Program-made: the position numbers and the translations under genes
NCBI RefSeq assembly: GCF_000521865.1
Contig: NZ_JAME01000007.1
Coordinates: forward strand, 1-64,000
Direction of reading: 5' to 3'
DNA: 64,000 bases
DNA from: Roseivivax isoporae LMG 25204
Lineage (GTDB): Bacteria; Pseudomonadota; Alphaproteobacteria; Rhodobacterales; Rhodobacteraceae
Shown here: one piece after another, positions 1-10,135 of the stretch
How positions within the stretch are numbered: the stretch's first letter is position 1
How the letters are laid out: every line of letters begins with the position of its first letter
The notes under the pieces: generated by a model
What the model was told of the DNA's origin: nothing
The model's database searches: none
Seen by the model: the letters and a program-made list of their open reading frames with translations, nothing else

Positions 1-206
1 AGGCGTTTTTCAACGGCATCGGCCGGAAGCGACAGTAGACTTGGCCAAGACAGTCGGAATTGGTTGCCGCCCCGCCGCATGACCGCTTCGACCCCATTGC
101 AGAAGTGCCAAATCCTTGCTGCGTCGCAGCAGCGAACACTTCGGACATTCACGCGGCGTGGCAGCTGCACAAGATGATAGGTTCGCGCAGAACTCTGGAG
201 GCCATA

Positions 207-284
207 ATGACCGATGAGCCGAACGATCATTGGGAACGCGTCTACGCAACGAAAAACGAATCCGAAGTCAGCTGGTGTGCTGTC
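207..284 (+). pseudogene. Truncated class I SAM methyltransferase, N-terminus only
   Basis: An ATG at 207 follows a good ribosome-binding site (CTGGAGG, 195-201). The first 23 codons resemble the N-terminus of a family of small SAM-dependent methyltransferases: an HWERVYATK block followed by SEVSW. After the Trp codon near 275 the similarity stops abruptly. The frame then continues only into the antisense of the P-type ATPase end and stops at 332. The gene has therefore lost its SAM-binding core. I infer that it was cut when the copper operon was joined here, with the breakpoint between about 275 and 288. The family call rests on a short stretch. Confidence 0.5.
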
Positions 285-287
285 GGG

Positions 288-2621
<2,334 letters not shown>

Positions 2622-2688
2622 GGTCTGCCAGCCTTTCGGTATCTCGTTTCAGCTTGCGGCCTCCAGCCGTTGGAAGCTCAAGCCCTTT

Positions 2689-3999
2689 TCAATGGTGGTC
2701 GTGAGCGCCTTCCGGGGCGGGATTGCGTGCGAGGAAGATCCCGACGAACAGGAACACCAGCGCCATGCCGATCGCACCCAGGACGACGATCAAGGGGTCG
2801 GACTGCCATTTCATCGCGGCGAAGGCGGCCAGCACCACGGCATCAAGTGCGATTGCCGTCAGCAACACCCAGCCCCGAGCGCCGATTTCTTCGCGCAGAT
2901 GCCGGAACACGCCGAAGTGGATGATCATGTCCATCACCAGATAGAAGAAGGCCCCGAGCGAGGCGATGCGGCTGAGGTCGAAGAAGACCGTCAGGAAGCC
3001 TGCGATCACGACGGTGTAAACGAGCGTGTGGTCCTTGATCGTGCCTGGCATCCCGAAATGGCTGTGCGGGATCATCTTCATGTCCGTCAGCATCGCCAGC
3101 ATCCGCGAGACGGCAAACACGCTGGCGATCAGGCCCGAGGCAGTTGCCACCAGCGCCAGCGCCACCGTCAGGTAGAAGCCGGTTTGCCCGAGGGCTGGTT
3201 GGGCCGCTTCAGCCAGCGCGTAGTCCTTCGCCGCCACGAGGCGATCGAGCGGCAGGCTGGAGCCGACCGCGAATGCGACCAGCAGGTAGACGACGACGCA
3301 GATGGCGATGGACAGGACTATGGCCCGGCCCACGTTCCGATGCGGATTGGTCACCTCGGCGCCGCTGTTGGTGATGGTCGTGAACCCCTTGAAGGCGAGA
3401 ATGGACAGCGCGACCGACGCTACGAACCCACCCGCACGAAAATCTCCGCCCGACGCTTCGAACGAGATGCCGCTGGCCCACAGACCGGCCGCCCCGAACA
3501 GCGCAATGCCGCCCACCTTGAGAATGGCCATGATAACGGACAGCAGCCCGACCGACCGGTTGCCAGAGACGTTCACGAGATAGGCGAAGACGATCAGCCC
3601 CACGCCGAGGACCGGCACGAGAATGCTGTCCGGATCGCCGCCGAAGGCTCGCAGGGTGTAGGTTCCGAAAGTGCGAGCGACGAGGCTTTCGTTGATGACC
3701 ATCGACAGCGCCATCAGAAGGGCTGCGCCCGCCGCGACCGTCGTCGGTCCGTAGGCTTTCTTCAGGATCATCCCGATGCCGCCCGCAGAAGGGTATACGT
3801 TCGACATCTTGATATAAGTGTAGGCGCTGAAGGCGGTCACGATGGCGCCGACGACGAACGAGAGCGGGAAGAGAGGCCCGGCGAGTTCGGCGATCTGGCC
3901 GGTCAGCGCGAAGATGCCCGCGCCGATCATCACGCCGGTGCCCATGGCTACCGCACCAGGAAGGGTGATGCTGTTCTTCTCGTAGTCGCTTTTCTTCAT
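2689..3999 (-). CDS. APC-superfamily amino acid/polyamine permease
   Basis: This 436-residue polytopic membrane protein has about 12 hydrophobic segments. Its N-terminus has the APC hallmark of a first helix containing GVMIGAGIFALTG, which forms the substrate and ion site in LeuT-fold APC carriers. It probably moves an amino acid, amine or similar small solute across the inner membrane; the substrate cannot be read from sequence. Its ATG overlaps the stop of the upstream TVP38 gene (ATGA at 3996-3999), with AAGGGAA as ribosome-binding site, so the two are translationally coupled. The C-terminus is short and His-rich (AHDHH). An APC carrier in a copper operon is unexpected. It might import a ligand such as His or Cys, or export a complex, but this is only inference. 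Confidence 0.85.
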   Translation of the reverse strand: MKKSDYEKNSITLPGAVAMGTGVMIGAGIFALTGQIAELAGPLFPLSFVVGAIVTAFSAYTYIKMSNVYPSAGGIGMILKKAYGPTTVAAGAALLMALSMVINESLVARTFGTYTLRAFGGDPDSILVPVLGVGLIVFAYLVNVSGNRSVGLLSVIMAILKVGGIALFGAAGLWASGISFEASGGDFRAGGFVASVALSILAFKGFTTITNSGAEVTNPHRNVGRAIVLSIAICVVVYLLVAFAVGSSLPLDRLVAAKDYALAEAAQPALGQTGFYLTVALALVATASGLIASVFAVSRMLAMLTDMKMIPHSHFGMPGTIKDHTLVYTVVIAGFLTVFFDLSRIASLGAFFYLVMDMIIHFGVFRHLREEIGARGWVLLTAIALDAVVLAAFAAMKWQSDPLIVVLGAIGMALVFLFVGIFLARNPAPEGAHDHH

Positions 4000-4670
4000 G
4001 GGTTTCCCTTTTCAGGCTCTTGCCGCAGCGCCAGCCAGAGCAGCGGCAACCCCGTCAGAAACCCGAGTCCGAGCACCGCCCATGTCGCGCGCCCGAGGTC
4101 TCCGCTAACCGCCTCACCGCCGAAATGCGCCAGCAGGAAGCTTGCCGGTATGATCCCCGCCAGTGTTGCGACGGCGAAACGCCAGGCGTGCAATCGGCTC
4201 AGTCCGGCCGCGTAGCTGATCATGTCGAAAGACACGAAGGGCATCAGGCGGCTGGCAAAGACCGTCGCCGTTAGAGCGTTCTGCGAGCCGAGCAGCCCGG
4301 CATCGACGCGGGCGCCGAACACCCGCCGCAGAGCGTCATGCCCCAGAACCCGCGCCAGCCCAAAGGCGATCAGTGCCCCGAGCTCGGCGCCGATGACAAC
4401 CTGCACGGTTCCCCAGAGATGTCCGTAGGCCGCTCCGGCCGCCAGTGCGATCGGCGCGCTCGGGATGGGGCTGGCCACGACCGCGATGGTCATAAGCGTG
4501 ACGATCAGGACCGGCCCCCAGAGACCCGCACGCGCCACCAGCGTTTCCAGACGTTCGCCGTCCAGAAGTCCGCGAGCCTCGGCGAACACCGAGGGCGCGA
4601 CCAACCAGATGCCGAGCAGTCCGATCCCGAGGATCGCAAGGCCCGTGAGGATGGCGGCGCGCAGGCTCAT
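3996..4670 (-). CDS. TVP38/TMEM64 (VTT domain) family membrane protein
   Basis: This 224-residue integral membrane protein belongs to the TVP38/DedA-like VTT (SNARE_assoc) family. There is an N-terminal transmembrane helix, then a VTT core with the characteristic PIPSAPIALAAGAAYG stretch and a later SFDMISYAAG segment, ending in a hydrophobic helix and a charged tail. DedA/VTT relatives are linked to lipid scrambling or proton-dependent transport, and TVP38 genes are often found with mercury or copper detoxification genes. One nucleotide separates it from the DUF302 gene upstream, and it overlaps the APC permease downstream by 4 nt, so it lies inside the operon. The family call is firm; the role in metal tolerance is inferred from context. 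Confidence 0.85.
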   Translation of the reverse strand: MSLRAAILTGLAILGIGLLGIWLVAPSVFAEARGLLDGERLETLVARAGLWGPVLIVTLMTIAVVASPIPSAPIALAAGAAYGHLWGTVQVVIGAELGALIAFGLARVLGHDALRRVFGARVDAGLLGSQNALTATVFASRLMPFVSFDMISYAAGLSRLHAWRFAVATLAGIIPASFLLAHFGGEAVSGDLGRATWAVLGLGFLTGLPLLWLALRQEPEKGNP

Positions 4671-4671
4671 C

Positions 4672-5064
4672 TCAGATCGCCTCGACGGCTTTCGCCAGGA
4701 GGGCGCGCACCTCGCCCGCCACGGCCGTCAGTTCGGCGTTCTCGATCGCCTGCATCGATGCCACAGGATCGATGGCGCTGACTTCCACGCCACCGTCGAC
4801 CTCGCGCAGGATGACGTTGCATGGCAACATCGCACCGACGCGCGGCTCGATCCCGATGGCCTGATGCGCCATCTTGGGGTTGCAGGCGCCGAGGATGCGA
4901 TAGGCTGGCATCTCGACATCGAGCTTCTTTTTCATTGTCGCCTTGACGTCGATCTCTGTCAGGACACCAAAGCCATGATCCGCCAGCGCCTTTCGTGTGC
5001 GAGCGTCGATGTCGTCGATACCCGCGTCGGCGATCATTCGATTGATCGTGTAGGTCATTTCCAA
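4672..5064 (-). CDS. DUF302 domain protein
   Basis: This 130-residue soluble protein has no signal peptide. Its body matches the DUF302 fold: an N-terminal strand region, a helix with a conserved DHGFGVLTEIDVK-type segment, then ACNP (Cys61) and LPCNV (Cys82). The two Cys residues could bind a metal or undergo redox chemistry, but no reaction is established for the family. DUF302 genes recur in copper, arsenic and sulfur-related clusters. Here the gene lies between the 42-residue microprotein (10-nt gap) and the TVP38 gene (1-nt gap), so it is almost certainly co-transcribed with the oxidase and the ATPase. Confidence 0.85.
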   Translation of the reverse strand: MEMTYTINRMIADAGIDDIDARTRKALADHGFGVLTEIDVKATMKKKLDVEMPAYRILGACNPKMAHQAIGIEPRVGAMLPCNVILREVDGGVEVSAIDPVASMQAIENAELTAVAGEVRALLAKAVEAI

Positions 5065-5074
5065 GTCCTTTTTC

Positions 5075-5203
5075 TCACTTCCGAAGGTATTTGATCAGTG
5101 CCGCTATGGCCAAAACCACCAGCACGAGGATCAGCAGGCCGAAGAGCCAGCCAAACCCCATTCCGAAACCCATTCCAGAGCCCATGTCGTTCCAGGTCAT
5201 CAT
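5075..5203 (-). CDS. 42-residue membrane microprotein of the copper operon
   Basis: This is a short gene I found by reading the minus strand. It has two tandem ATG codons (5203-5198) after a perfect AGGAGG Shine-Dalgarno, and a TGA at 5075-5077. The 42-residue product starts with a Met/Gly/Phe-rich segment (MGSGMGFGMGFGW) and continues into one hydrophobic helix, ending in a basic tail (KYLRK). This suggests a single-pass inner-membrane protein. Methionines spaced by Gly could contact Cu+, but that is speculation. It sits 10 nt before the DUF302 gene, consistent with an operon. Similar tiny Gly-rich membrane proteins beside copper genes are often left unannotated. Confidence 0.72.
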   Translation of the reverse strand: MMTWNDMGSGMGFGMGFGWLFGLLILVLVVLAIAALIKYLRK

Positions 5204-5297
5204 CTCATCCTCCTGATTTTCACCCGCAAGGTGCGCCTTTTGACCGGCCCTCACGACAACCTGGGGCAGGACAGCACAGGATCGGTGTCGGGACGTC

Positions 5298-5320
5298 GGG
5301 GCGCCCTGTCTGGACGCCCC
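5298..5320 (-). terminator. Hairpin just after the multicopper oxidase stop
   Basis: The arms 5298-5306 (GGGGCGCCC) and 5312-5320 (GGACGCCCC) pair over 9 bp, with one G.T/G.U wobble and a 5-nt loop. There is no T tract. It lies between the oxidase stop (5328) and the microprotein gene. It could attenuate transcription or protect the upstream mRNA, letting oxidase and downstream genes be expressed at different levels. Confidence 0.35.
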
Positions 5321-5327
5321 GCCCGGA

Positions 5328-6857
5328 TCAGACCGACGCCGTGACCGCGAACTCGGTCATCATCCCCGTCGCAAGGTGCGGCATGTGATGGCAATGCAGC
5401 ATCCAGCGCGCGGCTTCGCCCGCGTCGAGCGCCACGTCGACCATCGACATCGGCGGCACGTGAACCGTGTCGCGCAGCGCACCGGCGACACGCCGTCCGT
5501 TCAGGCCGACGACCTGGAACACATGCCCGTGCAGATGCATCGGGTGGGCCATCATCGACATGTTGTGGAACGACAGCACGACCCGCTCGCCCCTGCGCGC
5601 GGCGACTGGCTGGTGTTGGCCCCAGACTGCCCCGTTTATCGTCCAGACGTACGGCTGCATCGAACCGCCCAGCATCAGCATCTGGCTGCGGTCCACGGGT
5701 CGATCCGGCAGGGCGTCCAGCGCGATGAGGCGCGCCTCCTGCGCAAGATCGGTGTCGAACGCGGGAGCCGCGGTCTCCGCCATGTCATCGAGGCGCCGAA
5801 CCTCGGCACCCTGCGTGGCGAGGATAAGGCCGGTGCGCTCCCGCGCGCCTTCGCGCAGTGCAAGGATCGGCCAGGCGCCGCCTTCGTTCGGCAGGTCGAT
5901 CTCGATGTCGAGCCGCTGGCCCATCGCCAGCCCGAACCGCGTGCCCGATAGAGGCTGGACAGCGTGCCCGTCCGCCGCAACCAGGCGTGCCTCGGCACCG
6001 CCGGTGTCGATCCAGAACACGGTCGCTGCGGCGGCGTTGATGACCCGGAGCCGGATGCGCCCGCCACGCTCGACCTGCACCACCTCGGGGTCCGACAGGG
6101 TCCGGTCATTGGCGAGATAGGCGTCCCAGTCGTAATCGTTCAGGTCCATGGCCATGCCGCCCATCTGGCCGCCCATGCCCATCATCCCACCCATGTTGCC
6201 CATGCCGCCATGGCCCATCGCGCCATGATCCATGCCCTGCATCGCCCCCATGCCTCCCATGGGAGCGCCTTGATCGGGTTGCACACCTGCACCGTGGCCA
6301 GCGCCGTGCCCGCCGCCATGGCCCGCGCCGATTTCGGCGAGAACCTCCTCGGGAGCCTTGAACGAGAAGTCATGCAGGAACATCACGACGTCCTGCCGGT
6401 CGGCAGCAACGTCCTCGGCCGAGCGCACGATTAGCGGCGCGGCGAGCAGCTGCATCTCCTGGGTGGGCACATGGCTGTGCATCCAGTGGGTGCCCGGCCG
6501 TGCCTCGAAGTCATAGGATCGGGTTTCACCCGGTGCGAGAAGGGGCATCGGCATGTCCGGCACGCCGTCCTGCGCATTCGGCGGGATCTGGCCGTGCCAG
6601 TGGATGATGGTGCCGACATCGAGATCGTTGGTCAGATCGATCCGGAACCTCTGGCCGGGGTTGAGGATCAGTCCCTGACCGCCGAGGCCGGCAAGGCCAA
6701 AGACCGTTGCCGCGCGCCCGTCGATATCGAGGGTCCGGGTCGCGGCGGAGAGGCTGATCGGCGCCATCCCTTGCGCGAAGGCGATGTGGGGCATCTGTGC
6801 CGCGCCAAGGGCGGCGGCGCTTGCGGCAAGAAAGCCGCGGCGTGAAAGCGTGTTCAT
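5328..6857 (-). CDS. Tat-exported multicopper oxidase with Met-rich insert
   Basis: This 509-residue periplasmic multicopper oxidase probably oxidises Cu+ to Cu2+ using O2. It begins with a twin-arginine signal (SRRGFLAAS, residues 5-13) and a cleavable hydrophobic stretch. All four copper-ligand motifs are present: HWHG at 86-89, HWMHSH at 124-129, HPMHLHGH from 438, and HCHHMPHLATGM from 488, which carries the type 1 Cys and axial Met. Between the cupredoxin domains lies a Gly/His/Met-rich insert (about 178-238) with GMGG-type repeats, resembling the Cu+-binding insert of CueO/CopA-type oxidases. The ribosome-binding site is GAGGAG. It is the second gene of the operon. The length is within the usual range. 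The gene name could be copA or cueO by convention, so none is given. Confidence 0.93.
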   Translation of the reverse strand: MNTLSRRGFLAASAAALGAAQMPHIAFAQGMAPISLSAATRTLDIDGRAATVFGLAGLGGQGLILNPGQRFRIDLTNDLDVGTIIHWHGQIPPNAQDGVPDMPMPLLAPGETRSYDFEARPGTHWMHSHVPTQEMQLLAAPLIVRSAEDVAADRQDVVMFLHDFSFKAPEEVLAEIGAGHGGGHGAGHGAGVQPDQGAPMGGMGAMQGMDHGAMGHGGMGNMGGMMGMGGQMGGMAMDLNDYDWDAYLANDRTLSDPEVVQVERGGRIRLRVINAAAATVFWIDTGGAEARLVAADGHAVQPLSGTRFGLAMGQRLDIEIDLPNEGGAWPILALREGARERTGLILATQGAEVRRLDDMAETAAPAFDTDLAQEARLIALDALPDRPVDRSQMLMLGGSMQPYVWTINGAVWGQHQPVAARRGERVVLSFHNMSMMAHPMHLHGHVFQVVGLNGRRVAGALRDTVHVPPMSMVDVALDAGEAARWMLHCHHMPHLATGMMTEFAVTASV

Positions 6858-6929
6858 TGTCGTCTCCTCGGGACTTATGTCCCGTTCATCAATACCGATG
6901 GGACGCCGCGGGCGTCGGCCCGGGCGCGC

Positions 6930-7328
6930 TCAGAGGAGACGGAGTTTCGGAGGGCGTTCGTTCAGTCCCGGCGCACGGCTGACGTGGATTGCCGCGGACG
7001 GGACGTCATGACTGGCGGCGCCGTGAGCTTGCCCGGCTTCCCCGCCTGCCGAAGTCAGGAAGGCCGAGAGGCCTGCGCAGACGAACTCGCACATCTCGGC
7101 ATCGGCCGACCCAGAGTGCTCTCCAGCTTCACAGCCGAGGCCCGAAATGACCGGCGAGTGCATCATGTCGGCGACATGCACCGCGTGATCCACACCGGAA
7201 TTCATGCTCATGCGTGTCGCATGCGCGGAGGTCACCGTCGTCACCACGGTGATCGCGAGTATGGCAAGCATGGTGATGACACGTGCGATCATGCTGCAAA
7301 GATAGGCATTGCTCACGAGAATGTCCAT
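6930..7328 (-). CDS. Small secreted Cys/His/Met-containing protein
   Basis: I place the start at the ATG at 7328 (132 residues); an internal ATG at 7292 would give 120. The long open frame upstream of 7328 crosses the divergent promoter and cytochrome gene and is not credible. After about 15 residues there is a hydrophobic signal segment ending in TSAHA, then a mature region with scattered His, Met and Cys (HVADMMH, GLGCEAGEH, MCEFVC). This composition suggests an extracytoplasmic metal-binding or metal-sensing partner of the oxidase 72 nt downstream. I do not recognise a named family. It is the first gene of the leftward operon. Confidence 0.6.
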   Translation of the reverse strand: MDILVSNAYLCSMIARVITMLAILAITVVTTVTSAHATRMSMNSGVDHAVHVADMMHSPVISGLGCEAGEHSGSADAEMCEFVCAGLSAFLTSAGGEAGQAHGAASHDVPSAAIHVSRAPGLNERPPKLRLL

Positions 7329-7409
7329 TGTGACAGGCGCCTCGCCGCTGGCACAACGTGGTCTCGACCAAACGCGAATGTTATTCCGCAGTGATCGGGG
7401 ACAGACGTC
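7329..7409. promoter_or_regulatory. Divergent intergenic region between copper operon and cytochrome c
   Basis: These 81 nt separate the first gene of the leftward operon from the rightward cytochrome c gene, so promoters for both should lie here or just inside the flanking starts. I see no convincing -10/-35 pair and no CueR-type dyad. A GGGGA at 7397-7401, 8 nt before a TTG codon, is the only clear signal and serves the cytochrome gene. Confidence 0.4.
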
Positions 7410-7871
7410 TTGAAAAAAGCTCTCCGAAATACTGTCGGGATCGGTCTGGTCGTCGGAGGTGTGATCTTCGCGGTCTTTGCTGGCTGGCGTTATGCCGGTA
7501 CCGCATCCACCGCCGTGGCGTCGGCGGACATCATCGCGCAAGGACGCCAGATCTATGCGGATCAGTGCGCCGCCTGCCACGGCGCGGACCTGGAGGGCCA
7601 GCCCGACTGGCGTACGCCGCTCGCATCCGGCCGGTTGCCCGCACCGCCGCACGACGAGAGCGGCCACACATGGCACCATCCCGACGAGGTCCTGTTCCGG
7701 ATCGTTAAGGAAGGCACCGCCGCCGTGGTCGGTGGCGGATACGAGAGCGACATGCCCGGCTTCGCAGACGTACTGAGCGATGCGGAGATCCGTGCCGTGC
7801 TCGACTACATCAAGAGCACATGGCCGGAGCGCGAGCGCACCTATCAGTTGGAAGTCTCGCGCTCCGGATGA
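7410..7871 (+). CDS. Membrane-anchored c-type cytochrome, TTG start
   Basis: This 153-residue class I cytochrome c is anchored in the inner membrane by an uncleaved N-terminal helix (about residues 8-27). The haem site CAACH is at residues 53-57, and a distal Met ligand is likely in SDMPGF near residue 114. The C-terminal helix has the usual DYIKSTWP form. It probably carries electrons in the periplasm, possibly for or from the copper chemistry next door. No in-frame ATG precedes the haem site; the start is TTG at 7410 with GGGGA 8 nt upstream. It is transcribed away from the copper operon, so it shares the regulatory gap but not the transcript. Confidence 0.85.
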   Translation: MKKALRNTVGIGLVVGGVIFAVFAGWRYAGTASTAVASADIIAQGRQIYADQCAACHGADLEGQPDWRTPLASGRLPAPPHDESGHTWHHPDEVLFRIVKEGTAAVVGGGYESDMPGFADVLSDAEIRAVLDYIKSTWPERERTYQLEVSRSG

Positions 7872-7903
7872 GGGGGGCACGAAACGGAGGCCGCATCCGG
7901 TAT

Positions 7904-7933
7904 CCTTCTCGTCCGGTTTCAAGGACAAGAAGG
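7904..7933 (+). terminator. Imperfect hairpin after cytochrome c
   Basis: CCTTCTCGTCC (7904-7914) pairs with GGACAAGAAGG (7923-7933) with one mismatch and an 8-nt loop, 33 nt after the cytochrome stop. No T tract follows. It is a plausible but weak end of that transcript. Confidence 0.35.
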
Positions 7934-7999
7934 GGCCCTGTAACGTTACTTGGAACAACGGATTTGTAACACTGAACTTCAGTCGTAATTGGATCTTTT

Positions 8000-8386
8000 G
8001 CGGTCTTCGACCGCGACGAACCGGAGTTCGCCGCCAAGAGACTGCACCGGATTGCCGAGCCTTACCGCATTGAGACGGAGATCCGTGGCATGGGTGTCTA
8101 CCAACGACTGTCCGCTCGTGACGCCCGTAGCGGACTCTTCGTCGCTGAGTTCGGAGCCTGGCTGCAGGCACAACGTCTCCGAATTTCGGCCAAGTCACGC
8201 CTCGGCGAGAAGCTGACCTACATCCATCGCCAGTGGGGCGGTCAGCAGACATTCATCGATGACGGCCGCGTCGACCCCGACGCCTACCTGTAGGCCTGCC
8301 TCGAAGCCATCTCTGCTGACCACCCGGCGAGCAGGATTGGCTCACTGCTCCCCTGGGATGTTAAGCCGTCTGCTGATCCCGCGTGA
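8000..8386 (+). pseudogene. IS66-family transposase (TnpC) remnant
   Basis: The frame reads as the C-terminal half of an IS66 transposase: a segment like HRIAEPYRIETEIRG, then AEFGAWLQAQ, RISAKSRLGEK and the IDDGR block that normally precedes the catalytic Glu. Directly after DDGRV the sequence jumps to the extreme C-terminus of the family, passing an in-frame TAG (8291-8293) and continuing with ADHPASRIGSLLPWD. The N-terminal part, the region with the last catalytic residue and the flanking IS ends are absent. It is dead: truncated at the 5' side, internally deleted by roughly 80-90 codons, and carrying a nonsense codon. It marks this part of the island as a former IS landing site. Confidence 0.72.
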
Positions 8387-8753
8387 GGCGGAGACATCGC
8401 TTGCGAGGCCGAAATCTAAGAGCGTCCGTTCGTTCAATTGCGGAGAAAGCTCGCTTTGCCCGTATGGGCGGCGCTGCGACGAGGCGCAGCGAAAGGTGGG
8501 ATTAGGTTCCTTGGTCCGGCGCAGCCTTCAACGACCGCTTCCGTGATCTGCGCCGCGGCGCAGAACCCTGCGTGCTGCGGCTGCGAGCGACTCCATCGTC
8601 AAGCTGCAGTTGCATCGGTAAGTCGCCGAACGACCGGAAAGTCCGCACTGCTGACCTTGGGCTGCCAGAACATGCTGCACTTGGCCGCGAATGACTGGTT
8701 CGGGGTAGCTGCGCGGCAGCGATGGGCCGGCCCTCGAGCGGCAGCTCAGGGCC
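8387..8753. other. No supportable gene (degenerate interval)
   Basis: This stretch lies between the IS66 remnant and the hydrolase tail. Open frames on both strands are Arg/Ser/Pro-rich shadows with no recognisable domain. It looks like worn coding or mobile-element DNA whose origin I cannot identify. Confidence 0.5.
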
Positions 8754-8938
8754 GTTCTTGATGAAGTGGCGGCCCACAGCCTCGACAGCGGCCACTGGAT
8801 CCAGCAGGAGAAGCCCAACGAGACCATTCGGGCGATCCTGCACTGGCCTACGGTTCGGCAGGCGGCCTGGCCGGCAGTCAGGGTCTTTCGGCGGGCGGGG
8901 ACGCAATCCGTTCGCGCCTTGCCGTGCCCGTGATAGGG
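8754..8938 (+). pseudogene. Alpha/beta-hydrolase C-terminal fragment
   Basis: A plus-strand frame reads VAAHSLDSGHWIQQEKPNE, which matches the region around the catalytic His of alpha/beta hydrolases of the epoxide hydrolase/dehalogenase kind. There, a GHW or GHF tripeptide is followed by a helix starting QEKPEE. Only this tail is present; no nucleophile elbow or oxyanion region lies upstream. The frame continues to a stop near 8938, but the similarity ends near 8840. It is a broken gene, orphaned among other remnants. Confidence 0.45.
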
Positions 8939-8991
8939 TCGGGGTGCATGCGACCCTCAAGGGGCGCTCGCGCGAGAAACGACCGAGACGA

Positions 8992-9734
8992 ATGGACAAA
9001 CTTTCCGTCATGCACGCCTTCCGCCGCATCGTCGAACGCGGCAGCTTCGCGCGTGCGGCGGAGGATCTTGGCGTGTCGCCTGCGCTTCTGAGCCGCGAGA
9101 TCAAACTGCTCGAAGAGAGTCTTGGCACGACGCTGCTCACCCGCACGACCCGCTCCATGTCGCTCACTGATGCCGGGCGGCTCTACTACGACGAGGCGAC
9201 AGGCATTCTGGATGCCGTAACCCAGGTCGAGACGCGCATCCGAGATGGCGCCGGGGCCGTGCAGGGGCACCTCAAGGTCAACGCCTCCAGCTCCTTCGGG
9301 CAGACGGTGATCGCGCCGATCCTGCCCGGATTTCTCGACGCCTATCCCGATCTGCGTCTGACGCTGTCCATGGACGACCGGGTGGTGGACATGGTCGAGG
9401 GCGGGTTCGACGTCTCGATCCGTATTCGGCCTGCCATGCCCGACTCGGCGCTGGTGGCGCGGAAGGTCGGGACGATGCGGCAGCGGATCTTCGCATCCCC
9501 CGCCTATCTGGACCGGGCGGGCGTGCCGGTTGTCCCGCAGGACATCGCCCGGTATCGGGTGGTCGGCTTCCTGCTCGCGGACCACCTGACTTCATGGGCG
9601 CTGACTGGCCCTTCCGGCACGATCACGATCGACCTCGATCCGCCGGTTCGTGTCGGCAACAGCCTCGTCCTGCGCGACCTCCTGATCGCGGGCCAAGGCA
9701 TCGGCACCTTGCCGGACTTCTTGCTCATAGGGAC
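8992..9734 (+). pseudogene. LysR-family regulator, C-terminally truncated
   Basis: From the ATG at 8992 the product has a normal LysR N-terminal winged helix (AFRRIVERGSFARAAEDLGVS, about residues 8-28) and most of the substrate-binding domain up to GQGIGTLPDFL. This GxGI(G/A)xLP block normally stands about 50 residues before the end of the protein. After 9734 the frame stays open to 10,125, but the sequence becomes Arg/Thr-rich and unrelated to LysR, overlapping a transposase remnant on the other strand. The regulator has therefore lost the last part of its effector domain and is probably non-functional. The open frame upstream of 8992 is not LysR-like and is discounted. Confidence 0.75.
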
Positions 9735-9939
9735 GTCCACGCCGTTTTTGCGCACTACGGCCGCGACGCTGGCCACGCTGCGGACCGAGGTCTTGGCGTT
9801 CGGAAACTTGGCCACGACCCTATCCCCAATAGGCAAGTACCCGAGGTCGGGCTCTACAAGGATTTCGTTCATCGGCGAGCCGATGGTCCGCCTCGGCTCG
9901 AGGCCGTGCATCTTGGTCGCCGCCGCAAATTTTCTTGGG

Positions 9940-10135
9940 GGTGTTCTTCGACGCCGGCCCGCAGAACGGCTTGACGAACCTGTCGTAACGTGTGCGCAGC
10001 GAGTTGACGTTGTGAATGTGGTAGCAGCCTGCCGCGACGCGGGTGCCTGGATCGCTGCCCACGACAAAGTGCTCCACGCCGCGCGCCGCTGCGAGATCCT
10101 TGTATCCATTGCCTCCAGAGTCTGACGGCCCATCA
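9940..10135 (-). pseudogene. ISXO2/IS1595-like transposase C-terminal remnant
   Basis: The minus strand reads GNGYKDLAAARGVEHFVVG, then GTRVAAGCYHIHNVN and a basic helix ending PFCGPASKN. The YHIxNVN block and the following Arg/Phe-rich helix resemble the C-terminal third of ISXO2-type (IS1595-family) DDE transposases. The catalytic N-terminal two thirds and the terminal inverted repeats are missing, and the similarity ends beside the unrelated tail of the truncated LysR gene. I infer that this insertion removed the regulator's 3' end. The IS family assignment is by eye and uncertain; it is clearly transposase-like rather than host-like. Confidence 0.5.

Noticed and set aside
7329..8252. Long upstream extension of the small secreted protein
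   Set aside because: It crosses the divergent cytochrome gene and its promoter and contains no signal-compatible start.
8387..8753. Possible coding fragment with NDRFRDLRRG-like text
   Set aside because: Superficially like a glycoside-debranching motif but no other family block nearby; too short to support.
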